32,415 bases of DNA from Desulfosporosinus sp. (GCA_020719775.1 DYPS01000025.1:1-32415); one strand, 5' to 3'. Shown: positions 10,284 through 22,894, counted from the stretch's first letter. Notes: generated from the sequence alone by a model not told the origin. Numbers and translations: made by a program.

Positions 10284-10795
10284 TCTGCATTCATTCTATT
10301 TTTTGATATTTTTAATCATAATGAAAGAGTTATAAACATTAGTAAATTTATATCACATTGACTCAACATAGTGTAAATCAATTGTTTTCTGATGAATAAG
10401 GATGGACAATGATTCGAATATTTTTAAAAAATAAAAATAATTTGTAATTAAAAATGATTAATTTATTATGAACATTTGAAGCACATCTATATTGGTAATC
10501 AAAGCCTTATTAAGACAATCATATAAGTTCAATTGCCTTCATCATTAAAATTTAATTAAATGTTTTTATTGTCTAAATAATAATTAACCATCCAAAGCAG
10601 CAATAAATATTTCTCTTTGCCCCAACCAAATATCAATTTAATTTAAACCAATCCAAGCATCAAAATAAAACTACATCAAATTGAAATATCTTAGTATATT
10701 AACTGATCTGAATGATGAATGTTGCAAAGTTTGATGTATGATAAGGTGAGTTATAGTTCTCTTCCTTTATTTTATTTATAAATTATTGCTTATAC
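10284..10795. other. Long AT-rich spacer
   Basis: The longest spacer in the window (512 nt). With TGA as stop, no frame of credible composition continues on either strand, and no tRNA-like or snRNA-like fold was noticed. It holds the 3' end of the Thr-rich protein gene and the promoter and leader of the kinase gene. No defined element recognised. Confidence 0.55.
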
Positions 10796-12469
10796 ATGTA
10801 AAAATACAAGATCATCAAAACACTTGGAGATGGAGCATTCGGCACAGTCTACAAGGCTACCAATACCAAGACAGGAGAAGTGGTGGCCATTAAAAAAATG
10901 AAACAAAAATACACCAGCTGGAACGAATGCATCGAATTACGTGAAATTAAATCTCTTCGTAAACTCAACCACAGCAGCATAATAAAACTTAAGTAAGTGC
11001 TGCTAGTCTCATAATAACTGTATATGGTGTTCTAGTACCTTGACTATAACATCTATGAAGTTTATTCCAAAATGAAGGAGGAAAACAAACGCTTTACTTA
11101 AAAGGAAATCAAGTAAATCAACATCTATTCTAGGAGCATGATCTATCAGATTGTTAGTGGACTTGCTAATATGCACAAAAATGGATTTTTTCACAGAGAT
11201 ATGAAACCTTAGAATTTGCTAGTTTATAACAATGTAGTCAAACTGTGCGATTTGGGATTGGCCAGAGAGATACGTTCACGTCCTCCATTCACTGATTATG
11301 TTTCTACTCGATGGTATAATTCAATTAAAATAGGTATAGAGCTCCTGAACTTTTACTAAGGTCGACCAGTTATAACTCACCTGTCGATATTTTTGCTTTG
11401 GGATGCATAATGGCTGAGCTGTATACATTTTGTCCTCTTTTTCCGGGAACAAACGAAGTGGATCAGTTAAATAAAATTGTGAAGATACTTGGAACTCCTG
11501 ATAAAAATGATTGGCCATAGGGATTTAAATTAGCACAATCAAGAGGTACTTCGTCTCAAACTAAGGATATTACTTTGCCTAAGAAAAGGGAGTTAATTTG
11601 GGAGAGTTAATCCCTGATGCATCTATGTAGGCAATTGATTTAATTTAATCAATGCTTCAGTATTCTTCAAGGAAACGTCCAACTGCTGCTGAGTATTTAT
11701 TGTGTTATGAAGAATATTGAAGCATTAATATTTCAAAGGAGTGACAGTGTCTGTAAGTGAAAATATTTCCAAGGATGTAATATTTGAGGAGAAGCCAGCG
11801 GGAGTGAAGTTAGATACTCAAAAAGAAGATAAGAAGATTGATGTTTTTAGGGCAACCAAATAAAAGTTTAAGCAAACGAGAAGGCATGATGCGATGGAAT
11901 CGAATTTGTTCAAGCAGTTGGACAATTTTGATAAATCAGGAGATGCAGATGATATTGACTCCATTCTGAAGGAACTTTAGGATAAAAACAAGAAGAAACA
12001 TCAGCCACAGAAGGATAAATTACCATATATCAGTACCAAATAAAAGTTTTATAAACCTGCATAGAAAAAATAACTGAGAGAATCAAAGACAGAACTAAAA
12101 CAGGGAGAGTTTAAGTATTACGAAAAGGATGATTGGAGAAATATTAAAAACAACCCACAGTTATTCGAATAAAAGGAAAAGAATTACAACAGGGGCGAGG
12201 ATAGTAGTTATAAAAGATATCTCTCTAACCCTTTAAATCCCATTGGATCCATTAACTCAATTGCTCCTGCCAGTAAGAAGGAAAGTTTACCGGCCAATAA
12301 ATTTTCGTATAGTTTTCAACCTGCCATCAATCCGATCTTCATTCCTCAATCTAAAAATTCAAGTAAAACAGCCAATCTAGGACTTGGTTTAGGATTTTTG
12401 CCTCTTCCGAAGCCAAATACTTTACTGAAAAAACCAGAGATGCAACCACTCGCAGCCTATAAATATTGA
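10796..12469 (+). CDS. MAK/ICK/MOK-type ciliary protein kinase (RCK family)
   Basis: 530 residues after introns at 11112-11132, 11324-11343, 11546-11565 and 11693-11712. Kinase domain about 4-285: glycine loop GDGAFGTV at 12, catalytic Lys33 in VAIKK, HRDMKPQN at 126-133 (Q is TAG), DLG at 145 in place of DFG, and the TDY activation motif (T159-Y161) followed by [18 protein letters not shown] and the [13 protein letters not shown] loop are hallmarks of the MAK/ICK/MOK group, which controls ciliary length and turnaround of intraflagellar transport. The tail of about 240 residues is Lys/Gln/Ser/Pro rich with no domain, as is typical. Intron 4 was chosen because it restores AEILKHQYF, the end of the kinase fold. 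The ATG at 10796 gives a minimal N-terminus. DLG still keeps the metal-binding Asp, so activity is expected. Confidence 0.9.
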
Positions 12470-12657
12470 ATTTTGCCACAATTTTTCTTGTTTTGTTCTA
12501 GTTATTATATTCATTATTCACTTCTAAATATTTATTTGTAACATTTCTTTGATCCAACTAATCGTTTTAATATATTTTTGAGTGTATTATTTTTCACAAT
12601 TCGGCAAATCTGTTTTTGGGTTGATTAAACTTGAAATTTACATATAACAAATAACCT

Positions 12658-13655
12658 ATGAATGATAAAACCCTAACTAATTTGGAACTAGACACTCTCA
12701 TCGAACGTCTAACCAGCTAGAAAAATGGAAAGGATGTAAAAATGAGTTAATCTGAAATAAAAGGAGTCTGTCAGATGGCTCGGGATATATTTCTCAATCA
12801 GCCCATGCTGCTTTAGCTCGAAGCACCAATCAAAATAGTTGGAGATATACATGGGCAGTATCAGGATTTACTTAAAATATTCGATTATGGAGGATTTCCT
12901 CCTTAAAAAAATTATCTTTTCTTGGGAGACTATGTCGATAGAGGTAAGCAATCGATCGAAACAATAGTGTTGCTGATGTCTTACAAAATAAAATATCCTT
13001 AGAATTTCTTCCTGTTGAGGGGGAATCACGAATCTGCAGAAATTAACAAGTTGTATGGATTTTACGACGAATGTATTTATTGGAGTATTTAAGGTAAACG
13101 CAAATATTCGTTAAAATTATGGAAAATATTCACTTAAACTTTTAATGCCATGCCCATTGCTGCCATAATCTAATAAAAAATATTGTGTATGCATGGTGGA
13201 ATAAGTCCGGAACTATCAAAAATTAAAAAAATATTAAACCTCAATCGACCCACAGATATACCATCTCAGGGCATGCTATGTGACTTGCTTTGGTCCGACC
13301 CCGTTGAATAGCAGAAAGGCTGGTTATAGAACAAATAGCGAGGTATTAGTTATCTTTTCGGGCAAGATGTACTCGCTCAATTTTTGAAAACTAACGACTT
13401 AGATTTGATATGTCGTTCTCATCAGGTAATAATTATGTAAGGTAGATTGTTGAGTAAGGTTATTAGTTCTTTGGGAAAAAACAGTTGGTTACTATTTTTT
13501 CAGCGCCGAATTATTGCGGTATGTTTGAGAATTGGGGTGCAGTTTTGAATGTGGATAGTGATCTGATTTGTTCATTTCATGTGATTAAATCTGATTTGAA
13601 GAAAGGAGGGATTGACAATAAGAAGAGGCCGAAAACACCGAAGTATATAAATTGA
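12658..13655 (+). CDS. PP1-like serine/threonine phosphatase catalytic subunit
   Basis: 318 residues after introns at 13073-13093 (21 nt) and 13426-13445 (20 nt). PPP motifs present: [30 protein letters not shown] and FSAPNYCG. The overall order, with [19 protein letters not shown] and [26 protein letters not shown] (here in two parts), matches PP1 rather than PP2A. It is diverged from ordinary PP1: RGNHESAE for RGNHECAS, CRSHQ for [21 protein letters not shown], and a lysine-rich tail ending KTPKYIN. Metal ligands and the catalytic His appear intact, so it should be active; substrate targeting may differ. It lies 188 nt after the MAK/ICK-like kinase and converges on the SAPS gene with only 57 nt between the stops. 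Confidence 0.88.
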
Positions 13656-13712
13656 TTTGCTATTTTTTAATGTTAATTATGAAATATAGATCATCGGATT
13701 CAATGAATACTG

Positions 13713-15410
13713 TCAGAAAAAGGAGGCGAAATCTCCAAATAGATCTGTTTTTTATTATTTTTTAACTTCCTTTGGCTCATTAACTGACCAAGATTAGAAG
13801 AAATTAAACTAATCTTTTGTCTTTTGCTATAATTCAATAGACGTAAAATTATCTACAGGAACTGCTGCTAATTATTCTGTTTTTTGTTCACTTAATTCGA
13901 TCTTTTAACATGACTATATTCCCGTCTCAGCATTAGTTTTATCCTCTTCGTCGACAATAAGTTTGTGGTTGGTACTCTGAATATGCTAGATAGTATTTTT
14001 ATTGATTTAATATTTCATTAAAGGGGCAAATTGATTCTAAACTAATGATTTATATGAAGTCAGCAGATCTTCATCAGTTGTAACTTTTTATAAGCAGTTG
14101 GTCTATTTCCAGATGGTGAAGATAAAAGGTTTAAACATTTGTAAATTTTGTTTTGCTAGCTATAGCATATAGGATTCAAAGTGATTTAAAAATAAATTGG
14201 TCATCTATTTGTTTTAGTGTTTGTATATGTTCCCGAATATTTTTAGGACTATCACTTGCAAAATAGAGTTGTATGGATATAGAACCACCAAATTCCATAA
14301 ATTATTGACCAGTTGGCCAGTGATGAACTTAGTCAGTTTCATTTAAATAGCTAATGAAATCAAATTTAAGAGCGAATATATTTTTTTGTTGCTTTTTCGA
14401 ATTGTAGTTCTGTTCTGATTGGTGAGATATTCATTTGTGTTTGATAGTTCACTGATGAGTTGTACTTATTTTACAAGATAAGATTATAATTATTGATAAT
14501 GTTAAGAGGGAATAGTGAGGATTGGAACTAGTTCATCTTTTTAATTTGTTATTTTCTGCTGTGATTTTTTAAGTAAACTCACCAGAAATGCGTTGATTGC
14601 TGAACTGTTCTGAATCGAACAATAATTACCTATATTTTATATATTTCCAGTAGTGTTTTACTATTCAAAATAAATGCAGAAATAGTATCTCCAGAACTAA
14701 ATGCCTGAAATTTCTGAATAATTTCTGAGAGTATGTCAGAAGTAATGGTTTTCACCTCTTCACTGCCATTCACCAGAATTTCTATAACTTTGCTTACTAT
14801 TTATAATCTTTCTTCCAGGACAGCTCCTTCAGGAGTTGTTAATAATATGATACAGTTTTTAATTATATCACCGATTGAGCCATTGCTAACTAAAGGTAGA
14901 AACTTATTGAGATGATGGGCGATAACTTTAGTTGTCTATATTTATACAAAAATTACTTTGATGTTGTTTCCGTTGTAGAGATTGTTGATTACTTTTTGAA
15001 AATAACCCATCAATACTTAGCTATGGGCAGCTGGGGTCTATAAAAAGTTAATGAGTTGATTCCAGAATGGATTAGATGACTATTCTACTCCCTACTTAAA
15101 AAATTAAGCGTAAATAAGTTCACTATTGATAGCTAGCAGTTCTGAACTAATGTAGGGTAATTTATGTCCTCGATCATATCCTTCACTTTATAGAGGCATA
15201 ATGACTGTGTATTCGATGAGTTCACGGATAAACGATTGTTTATGTTCGTTAAGACTGGGAATGAATAAATTGATACTATTCGAGAAGTTTAGGATTTTGA
15301 TTTTTGAGTTCGGTTATGATGTTTTAATCGAGGAGTAAAGTTACTATCTTTAGGGAGGGGTCTTAAAAATGTTTATCAAACTATGACTGTTCGATGAAAT
15401 CCCAAATCAT
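13713..15410 (-). CDS. SAPS-domain (SIT4/PP6-associated) phosphatase regulatory subunit
   Basis: 551 residues after introns at 15255-15276 (22 nt) and 14610-14629 (20 nt). Family features: an N-terminal stretch LLLDQNIITELKNQNPKLLEYL, typical of SAPS proteins (a leucine-rich LLDxxxxxxExKxQNxKLxxFL), then helical repeats with INFLQTPAAHSQVLMGYFQK and VIAHHLNKF, and a later LWNLVVLYPYNSILQ segment that matches the conserved YPxNxxL helix. SAPS proteins bind the PP6/Sit4 catalytic subunit and set its targets in cell-cycle and stress signalling. The C-terminal roughly 120 residues are Gln/Lys/Glu rich and disordered, ending FGDFASFF. Both introns were needed to keep frame. Its start lies 63 nt after the stop of the minus-strand MORN gene. 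Confidence 0.82.
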
Positions 15411-15473
15411 TGATTTTTTTAAATTGATGATTATATTAGTTTATAAACAAACATAAAATTTTGAGTGAAACAA

Positions 15474-17045
15474 TCATAAATATTCATGTTTTTCGTCATT
15501 GTTTTAGTAAGGCTCCGAATACTATTCAAAATTTTATGAAGATTGCCGATCGATATTATACTAAGCCTGTTCTCCTGAACGATAATCGAATCTTTTTCCC
15601 TTTTTCCAATATCCAACATAGACCAATTAATTTTTATCTTTATAAACTCCCAATCCTTATTTTTTATTTTTGACAAATTATCCATAGTAAACATAGTTCT
15701 TTGGTTACCATTCTAATCCCAATCCATGTTTGACACCTTCATCCAGATACTATGTTTGCCATCCGCCTAGATATCTCTTTCCATCGAAGTGCCAAATTAA
15801 ACAAATATTTCTTACTATTATCATCGTGCAATTAGTGTAACGTTTAATTATTATGTTTTCGCAGGGCATTTTCAATTATCTGAAGATTTATTGGGCAACT
15901 TCGTACAGTTAGGATTTTTATTGGTTTTTGAAAATTAATCTCTATGTGAATAGTTTGGGGATTTTTACAATTAATTTATAATTTTGTTATCCTTATAATT
16001 TAAAAAATAGATCTTTGATGTACGAAAGAGAGGATCTATAAGAAATTAAAAATTAAGGTAATTGCTGATTCGGAAAAGGTTCTGATTTTTTCTGATTGAT
16101 TTTATATGTTTTGGAATGTTTGTCATTGTTTTATTCACTATCATCACCTGAGTTTGTGGATTATTGCATATTTTAATGCATTCTTTTTTTGTTTCTTGTC
16201 AACTGATTTATTTCCTATTTCAATTTGTCAACCACACTAGCCTCAAACCTGGGAAACTATACATTTTTTGGTTCCTATAACTCTTTTTTACGCATTGACA
16301 TTATGAAATTATTGACTTGGCCAATGTTACTGCTTTGTGATTGTTTACGTTTACGAAATGTATCATAATATTATTTTGCTATACCATTCATACTGTTATT
16401 GAGAACATTTTTATTTACAGAAGGCAGCTAATTAACACTGCTACCTTTTAATCGACTTTCCTTGAATTTTTAAAGTAAATCTTTTTATGAGGTCATCCAT
16501 TTTCTTGAATTCATTTCTGCTGATGATTGAAATTTTATTATGGATACTGGGCCCTTACCAATTTTTTGATTGCTTTTGCTCATCATCTCAATTCGACATG
16601 GATCTTCCAATGGAAGTGGAATTTGTCTGTTTTGCAGTTGTTTTTTAATTGATCCTGGGCTTGATGAATTTTCAAGATTATTTTAATAGCTTTATGATAT
16701 TTATTGGCTATTGCTTTCACTAAATCTTGGCTTTTTAAGAATATCGGCATCAATGTCCGGTTTTTTGCAATAACTGTGCTGATTTAAAGGCTTATCTTGT
16801 TCAATCAAATCGAAATTTACTACAAATTTTTATGGGTTAACTGCTTGTTTTACGATTGACTCTTGAAGATCAGTTTCTCTGGCAACTTAATCAATGTTTT
16901 CATCATATTTTCTGATGGTCTGAGCTTCTATTTGATACTTTTAATTAAACGTAAAGCGAGTATTATTAGGAGTGTTGATTCGACTGCTGGGTAAGAAATC
17001 TTTGGGATAATGAAGTTGTTTTCTTTGAATTGGATGCTCTATCAT
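15474..17045 (-). CDS. MORN-repeat protein with long disordered N-terminus
   Basis: 523 residues as a single open frame. The first roughly 400 residues are low in hydrophobics and rich in Gln, Asn, Ser and Lys, without a recognised domain. The C-terminal part (about 415-490) contains three MORN-like repeats: FDGKRYLGGWQTQY with GVKHGLGLEW, YVYYGQFVKNKKQGLGVY and LVYVGYWKKGKR. MORN repeats bind membranes or scaffold partners at basal bodies, cortex and axonemes in protists. No intron is required, though a 27-nt in-phase GT...AG (in the segment encoding VKIPKLFTQ, about residues 357-365) could be spliced without breaking frame. The start is the first ATG after an AT-rich leader; the AP-1 gene is divergent, 303 nt away. 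Confidence 0.75.
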
Positions 17046-17348
17046 CTGGCGAAATAAGCTTATTACAAGTTTAAATAAAATTATTAAATAGAGATAAATA
17101 ATCATAAATGCACTGAGCCCAAAATCATTTTAGTTACTTTGTTGAATTCAATTGTTACGAATAAAGAATAGTTATTTAAATAAGTTTAGGAAATATATAA
17201 AACTAGGAATTATTAATGACTTCAGAATTAAAGTAAATGATCTTTGATGCTTATAAAGATAATAAAAATCATTTTTTTCTGTATTTTTTATATAGAATTA
17301 TCAATATATTGATTTTACTCGTGACATAAAATCTTATATTTGATTTGA
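17046..17348. other. Divergent intergenic region
   Basis: AT-rich spacer between the divergent MORN-repeat gene (minus) and AP-1 mu gene (plus). No credible coding frame. Must carry both promoters; no element recognised. Confidence 0.55.
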
Positions 17349-18699
17349 ATGTGTGGAATTTCAGCCATTTACATTTTGGATAAAAAGGGAAGAGTACTCA
17401 TCTCCAGACACTTTCGTCCCGATCTTCCAACAAACATCTACGACGTCTTTAACAAAAAGATCCTCGAGTATGACGAATACTCTTTGAAGTATATCTTCAT
17501 TGACTTAGGCCTCTCATCAAAGACAAGGACAATAATCTCTTCTATTTCCATAAGCATAACGATCTCAACCTTGTCGCCATTTCTAAAAAGAATAATAATG
17601 CTGTCATGGTTTTTACATTTCTTCATACTCTTGTAAATGTACTTGAGAGTTACTTCAAAGATGTGCAGGAAGAGTCCATTAGAGATAACTTCGTTGTTGT
17701 TTACGAACTGTTGGATGAAATGATGGACAACGGTTACCCCCAAACCACATAAATCAAATTGCTCAAAGGATTCATCAAAACCTAATCATATTAACTTTCC
17801 AATCCTTTCTCTAAAAAGGCTCAATTAGCCAATTCTATTGATGCTGCCAGGCAAGTCTCCAACATTGTTTCATGGCGCCAGGAAGGTATCAAATATTCCA
17901 AAAATTAATTTTTCCTTGATGTAGTTGAAAAGCTATCGATGCTCATTGGACCTTCAAACAATATTATCAAATCATAAATTATTGGAGTGGTTAATGCCGA
18001 TTGCCAACTCTCAGGAATGCCCGATCTTAAGTTAGGCCTCAATGATAAAGCCTATTATTAAGCACAAGGTCGTACTTCAAAAAATAAAGCCGTTGAATTC
18101 AATGATATTAAGTTCCATCAATGTGTTCGTTTGGGCCGTTTTGAAAATGAGCGTTTGGTAACTTTTATTCCTCCAGATGGAAAATTTGAACTCATGAGTT
18201 ATCGTCTTGACATTAGAGTTAAGCCTTTGTTCTCAGTCGATGTGATTGTCTAAACTCCATCAAACACAAGAATCAGATTCGTAGTCAAAGTTAAAAGTAA
18301 CTACAAAGAGAGGAGCATCGCTAACAACGTTGATATTTTCGTACCAGTTCCTGAAGATGTTGAGAGTCCAAGCTTTAATACTCCCACTGGTAGTGCAGTT
18401 TATGTCCCTTAGCATAATGCTTTGAGATGGACTGTGAAACAATTTGCAGGTCATAAGTAATTTCAATTTAATTAAGGGAATATGTTTTAAGTGCCGATTT
18501 CAAGTTGCCAACAATTGAATCTCCAAAGCGTAATCTGTACAAAAAGCAGCCAATCAACATTAACTTTGAAATTCCATTCTTCACAGTTTCTGGTTTTCAG
18601 GTCCGCTATTTGAAGATAGTAGACAGAAGCGGATATAAGGCATCTCCTTGGGTGAAATATCTAACTAAGAATGGAGAGTATCAAATCAGAATGAACTGA
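17349..18699 (+). CDS. AP1M: AP-1 clathrin adaptor mu subunit
   Basis: 436 residues after introns at 17489-17508 and 18457-18476 (20 nt each). The medium chain of the AP-1 complex binds YxxPhi sorting signals at the trans-Golgi/endosome and links cargo to clathrin. The N-terminal longin-like half includes IYILDKKGRVLISRHFR and EESIRDNFVVVYELLDEMMD. The C-terminal mu homology domain includes VSWRQEGIKYSKNQFFLDV, SGMPDLKLGLND, VEFNDIKFHQCVRLGRFEN, FIPPDGKFELMSYRL and the ending FQVRYLKIVDRSGYKA then PWVKYLTKNGEYQIRMN. These match AP-1 mu more closely than AP-2 mu, which is longer and lacks the SGYxAxPWVxY ending. The start MCGISAIYILD gives the full longin domain. Introns fall in places that restore conserved sequence (EYSLKPLIKDKDN; AGHKEYVLSADFKLP). 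Confidence 0.93.
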
Positions 18700-19026
18700 T
18701 GAATAGATTGATGTGCATTGTTTGCGATTAGCCTTAAAATCAAATATATTTGTTTAAATCATTAAAAAATATTGAAATTGAGGTTTCTCTTCTCCAAAAT
18801 TACAAAACCTTGCCATAATATATTTATTTGGGTTCTCACTTTTATTATTAATTGGTATCAATAAGTCATTAAGAATATTCACAAACTAAAATCAATAATC
18901 TCATGTTCATATTTATGTGGGCATGATGGCACTATGATGTATATTTTGTTGTGAGTATTGTTTTAATACATTAATTTTCCTGTTTGCTCTTATGTTAGAA
19001 CTTTGATATAATATTAGTTGAATTTG
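18700..19026. other. AT-rich spacer
   Basis: Between the AP-1 mu stop and the carrier gene start. Short frames only, none with coding-like composition. A minus-strand frame at 18913-19200 mostly overlaps the first exon of the carrier gene and is a shadow. Confidence 0.55.
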
Positions 19027-20042
19027 ATGAGCTTCGTGTCTGAATATCTCTCCCATCTTCTCGATGGTTATGGTCGCCTCATTGATGGTGCTTATCTCGC
19101 CGATCAGCTCAAGTATAAGGGTAGTCAGTAAGTCGGTGGTGACTATGTGAACAAGTGTTTGAGAGCACAAAGACGTACAATCCAAACTAGGTACAAACAC
19201 TATTTAATTCAGATATGATGAAACAGTCAAGCGCACTAAAGATCCCAGTTTCCCCGATTTTGCTCAGGATAATATTTTGAGACTTATACTCAATCGTAAA
19301 ATCATAATAATTCAGCTTTCGATCGTCTTATCGTCGCTTATCAAGCCTATCCTTCTCTTAAGGCCCGTTTCTCCAAGCCTGGAACATTTAGTCACACATT
19401 CACTGAAATTCTCAATGAAGGTGTTTTTCTTGGCGCCTTCAAAGGAGTTATCTTTAACTTCGCCCAACTCTCGCTCATTCTTTACCCCGCAGTCTATATT
19501 GCAAACAAAAACGGAAGTGAAAACAAATTCCTTACTTTCTTGAGCACTTACACATTCCTAGATACTCTATTCTATCCTTTGGATTCTCTCAAGAATATTC
19601 TTTACGCTGACACTCTTGGAAGATACAGTATAAATGATTCTATATAGATGTCAAGACTGTGGCCAACATTCCTTTCATCCTCGATCTCTACAAAGGACTT
19701 CTCTTTAAACTCGCTTATAATGTTCCAGTTTTATCAGGAATTTATTGTACATCACAATCCGGCTACGAATATGAGTCCTACCTTTCTTGGGCCCTTGCTG
19801 GTATTCTCTATCCTCTTAACACTCAAAAAGTAAGAGCTCAGGTTTCAGCAAGTTCCATCTCAACAGTTAATTCTAAGACCGGTCTGATTCTTCACAGCAA
19901 CTACAGAGGAGTTGTTCCTTACTTGCTTTTGAATGCAGTGATTGGCTACAGTCTCAAGCCTATTTTCAGTAAATAAAAACTTGATGACGTCCGCCGTGAA
20001 GTTAACGTTGACCTAAAGCACTTCGGATTCCCCGAGATTTGA
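19027..20042 (+). CDS. Mitochondrial carrier family (SLC25-like) protein
   Basis: 317 residues after introns at 19191-19212 (22 nt), 19296-19315 and 19628-19647 (20 nt). Three repeats each carry a form of the carrier signature Px(D/E)xx(K/R): NPFDRLIVAYQ, YPLDSLKNIL and YPLNTQKVRAQ, each followed by a matching helix (GAFKGVIFNFAQ, YKGLLFKLAYNVPV, YRGVVPYLLLNAV). Length near 300 residues and six predicted membrane helices fit the family, which exchanges metabolites across the inner mitochondrial membrane. Signatures are weakened: the third has Asn for Asp, and the first lacks the basic residue at its end. The N-terminal 80 residues are longer and more polar than usual. Substrate cannot be told. 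Codons here are C-richer at third positions than neighbours, as in highly expressed genes. Confidence 0.75.
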
Positions 20043-20130
20043 TTTCGAAATATTAGAAAATAGACTGAAAAATAGCAAATTATAAATAAATGCTATTAAT
20101 ATAATTCGTATATACATTAAAATAGGCGGT

Positions 20131-22805
20131 ATGAGCTAATAACTTTGGAATGTATTGCAGGGTTGCCTCGATTCAAATACCATTCACGCTTCATAGTTGA
20201 GGCTTAAACAACTCAGTGAGGACTCGCTATTCACTCAAGCTTTACTTGGTTTAGTCCCAAATCAAAATCATAACATGCTTATCATGGTACTAACAACACT
20301 CAAAAACTACCTTCTGGCTCGTTATAACAGTCCAGATCGCCCAATCACTTAAGATCAGAAAAATATACTAAAAGGTAGTATTCTCGATCTTTTTTATGAA
20401 ATAATGAATAACCAACAAGCAATAAATATCTATAAAGAAATAATTTATATCATCATTGCTGTTGATTACCCGTGGCAGGGCATATAAGATAGTCTTCTGA
20501 AAGATTTGAATGGGTCAATTATGGCTTCAATTTATTTTTTTAGACAGGTTGCAAAAGTAAATTAATGGTTCCAGAATGAAGAAAGACAAAAGTTTTAGGA
20601 ATTTATTAGCAAATTTTTCCCGCATATATAGGTAATAATTCAACAAATTTTATCTAATTATAGTGAGGTGACTGCTAAACTTTTAGACTAAATTTTAAAA
20701 ACTTTCTACTCAGCTTTTCACATTGAAACTCCGTACTATCTTCGTGATTTTGCGAACATTGATAGATGGTTGGTCTACTTCTAGACTATCATAAATGCAT
20801 AAAGTGGAGCACTTGCACCTTCAAGTCAAGCATATGTTGCAAAAATATACTTGAAATTATTCGCATTGTACTGTAATTAAATACAGGATAATAAACAATT
20901 TAAAGGCTGGGCTCAAGCTTTTAGATAAAAATATGCCCAAAGATTATTTTAAACCATTTTTGCACTCATTATCGCAAAAAAAGACAACTAATAAATTCTC
21001 AGCACTTTAATAAATTGTTTGCATGAAATAGTAAAACATGATTATTTAAATGGGTTGATAACAGAGCAGCACTGCCAGACACTTCTGTATAATAATTGCC
21101 TGCTTCCCCTTTGTCAAACACTTCCAGAATAAATGAATCTCTTCAATAAAGATTAAATATAGTATGTTCGCAGACAATAGGATTTATCTTGTTTCTCTGC
21201 TAGAAGGTCAGTACTTGACTTCATTTAAATATGTGCATCTAAATTAGTATACAATGGTAAATCTGAAATGATAAGAATGGTTTAGTATTCTGCATCAGTT
21301 TTGAAAAATCCTAATTCCACAGAAGCTGAGCAATAGGTGATTGTGAGACTACTATCCAAAATAGGAAAACAAATTTTGAAAAATAAATATCTTAAAGCAG
21401 AGTTTTAAAACTTAACTCTTCAGTATTTTCTCCCTTTGCTAAAGAGCAATAGTTTCCTTCTTAATTCGTTGACTTGCTAGCTTTTATCCCTGTATCTTCC
21501 GTTTGGTTAACTTAGCAATTAAACTGTGACTCTCATAATGTAAGTCATTTATGACAAAATAATTAATACTACTTCACTTGTTGTTCGATATAATGCAATT
21601 TTAGCCTTTACTGCTTTATTGAATCATAAAACAGCTTTTGAAGCCGCAAAACCACACTTTTCCAAAATATTGCAAATATATGTTGAAATTATGAATACAT
21701 TTGATCATTAAAATCTTATTTCCTGCTTATAGTCCATCGTCAAATATTTTAGTAATTAAATAATTGACTTTGCCCCTCAACTATTAACACATCTTCTGAC
21801 AATGTTCGCTTCTTTCTGTCAAAATAATCGGGAAGAAGTTGATGACGAATAGGACCAAAATACTCCTGCGACTGCAGCTTTGTCAACTGTCAAGCAAATC
21901 CTTTCATGCGAACTGAATCCTGAAATATATTTTAATATAAGTACTGATATAATCGAAATGCTCAGAGGAATTTTTAACCGTTATGATAATTTCTTTGATG
22001 AGATACTCAGTCTTTTCAATGTTCTAGTTTACGAAGCGAAGACTATCTCAAACTATTAATACCCTTATCTTGCTTGTCGCAAATTGCTTGAAGGAGATAA
22101 CTCAATTTTGGAAAGATGTGGTCTTTAATCCTAAATTGTCGGAGAACTGCTTAAAGCTGAGCAGGCAGATAGCTAATTTTAATAATCGCTAGTTTCAATT
22201 TTGAAGAATTTAATACAAAAGATGCCAAACTAAATCCTTCACCGCTATCCTTATCCTAAGCATCAGCAATTGTTGCTTTGCTTGATTTAAAACAATAAGC
22301 TTTCTCCTCAAGACTTTAGCAATTTGAATACTCAGGATGTGGATGCAATTTGGTCTCCTTACTTGACTACATACTCTTGGTTAATATATGGGGTTGGTAA
22401 TATTGTCCATCCTCAAAATGTGAAGGCTATCGTGGGTGTTTCAGTGTTTCCTTGGATAAAAAGTGGTGTAACTATTTAAATTGTTAAATTGATTGTCAAT
22501 GCCATTGAAGATGATGATTAGGATGATGATGACGATCTTCTTTAATAAAATACTGCGCAAATGCTGTAAAAGTATGCTAATTAATAATAGGAAGACTAAG
22601 AATAAAATTTTTATGAAAGTTCAGGAGTTAATTACTCGTATTTGTATGATTCACCATATGACTCTGCAAAAGATAGGCAAATGCTCATCTAATATTTAGT
22701 AATTTTTATGTTATTTAGAAAAGTATGTCGCAGCAGGACGCACTTAATCTCATTAACTCTCTTCCACTCAGATACCGTAAAAAGGTAGAAACACTCTTCA
22801 AATGA
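20131..22805 (+). CDS. Importin-beta family karyopherin (importin-7/8, Nmd5/Sxm1 type)
   Basis: 884 residues after one 20-nt intron near the end (22699-22718). The N-terminus reads QLWNVLQGCLDSNTIHASQ...LKQL, the start of an importin-N (IBN_N) domain, then LVPNQNHNMLIMVLTTLKNYL. The body is a run of HEAT-like amphipathic helices. Near residue 790 is an acidic cluster (EDDDQDDDDD) followed by YESSGVNYSYLYDSPYDS, which resembles the acidic loop and SPLD motif typical of the importin-7/8 group; this group carries ribosomal proteins, histone H1 and signalling proteins into the nucleus. It is shorter than animal importin-7 (just over 1,000 residues). The terminal intron is supported because it yields QYLKSMSQQDALNLINSLP, close to the family end. 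The start ATG is the first in frame. Confidence 0.85.
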
Positions 22806-22894
22806 TTTGTGAAAACATAGTTATTACATTAGATTAAACCAATTAATATATAGTTTTCTTTATTTTTTTGAGGTGATACAAATAAATAGCAAAA

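Noticed and set aside
13426-13460. A 17-nt intron in the PP1-like gene
   Set aside because: It gives one residue too many before GYQFF. A 20-nt choice (13426-13445) gives HQIVEQGYQFF, matching PP1 spacing exactly.
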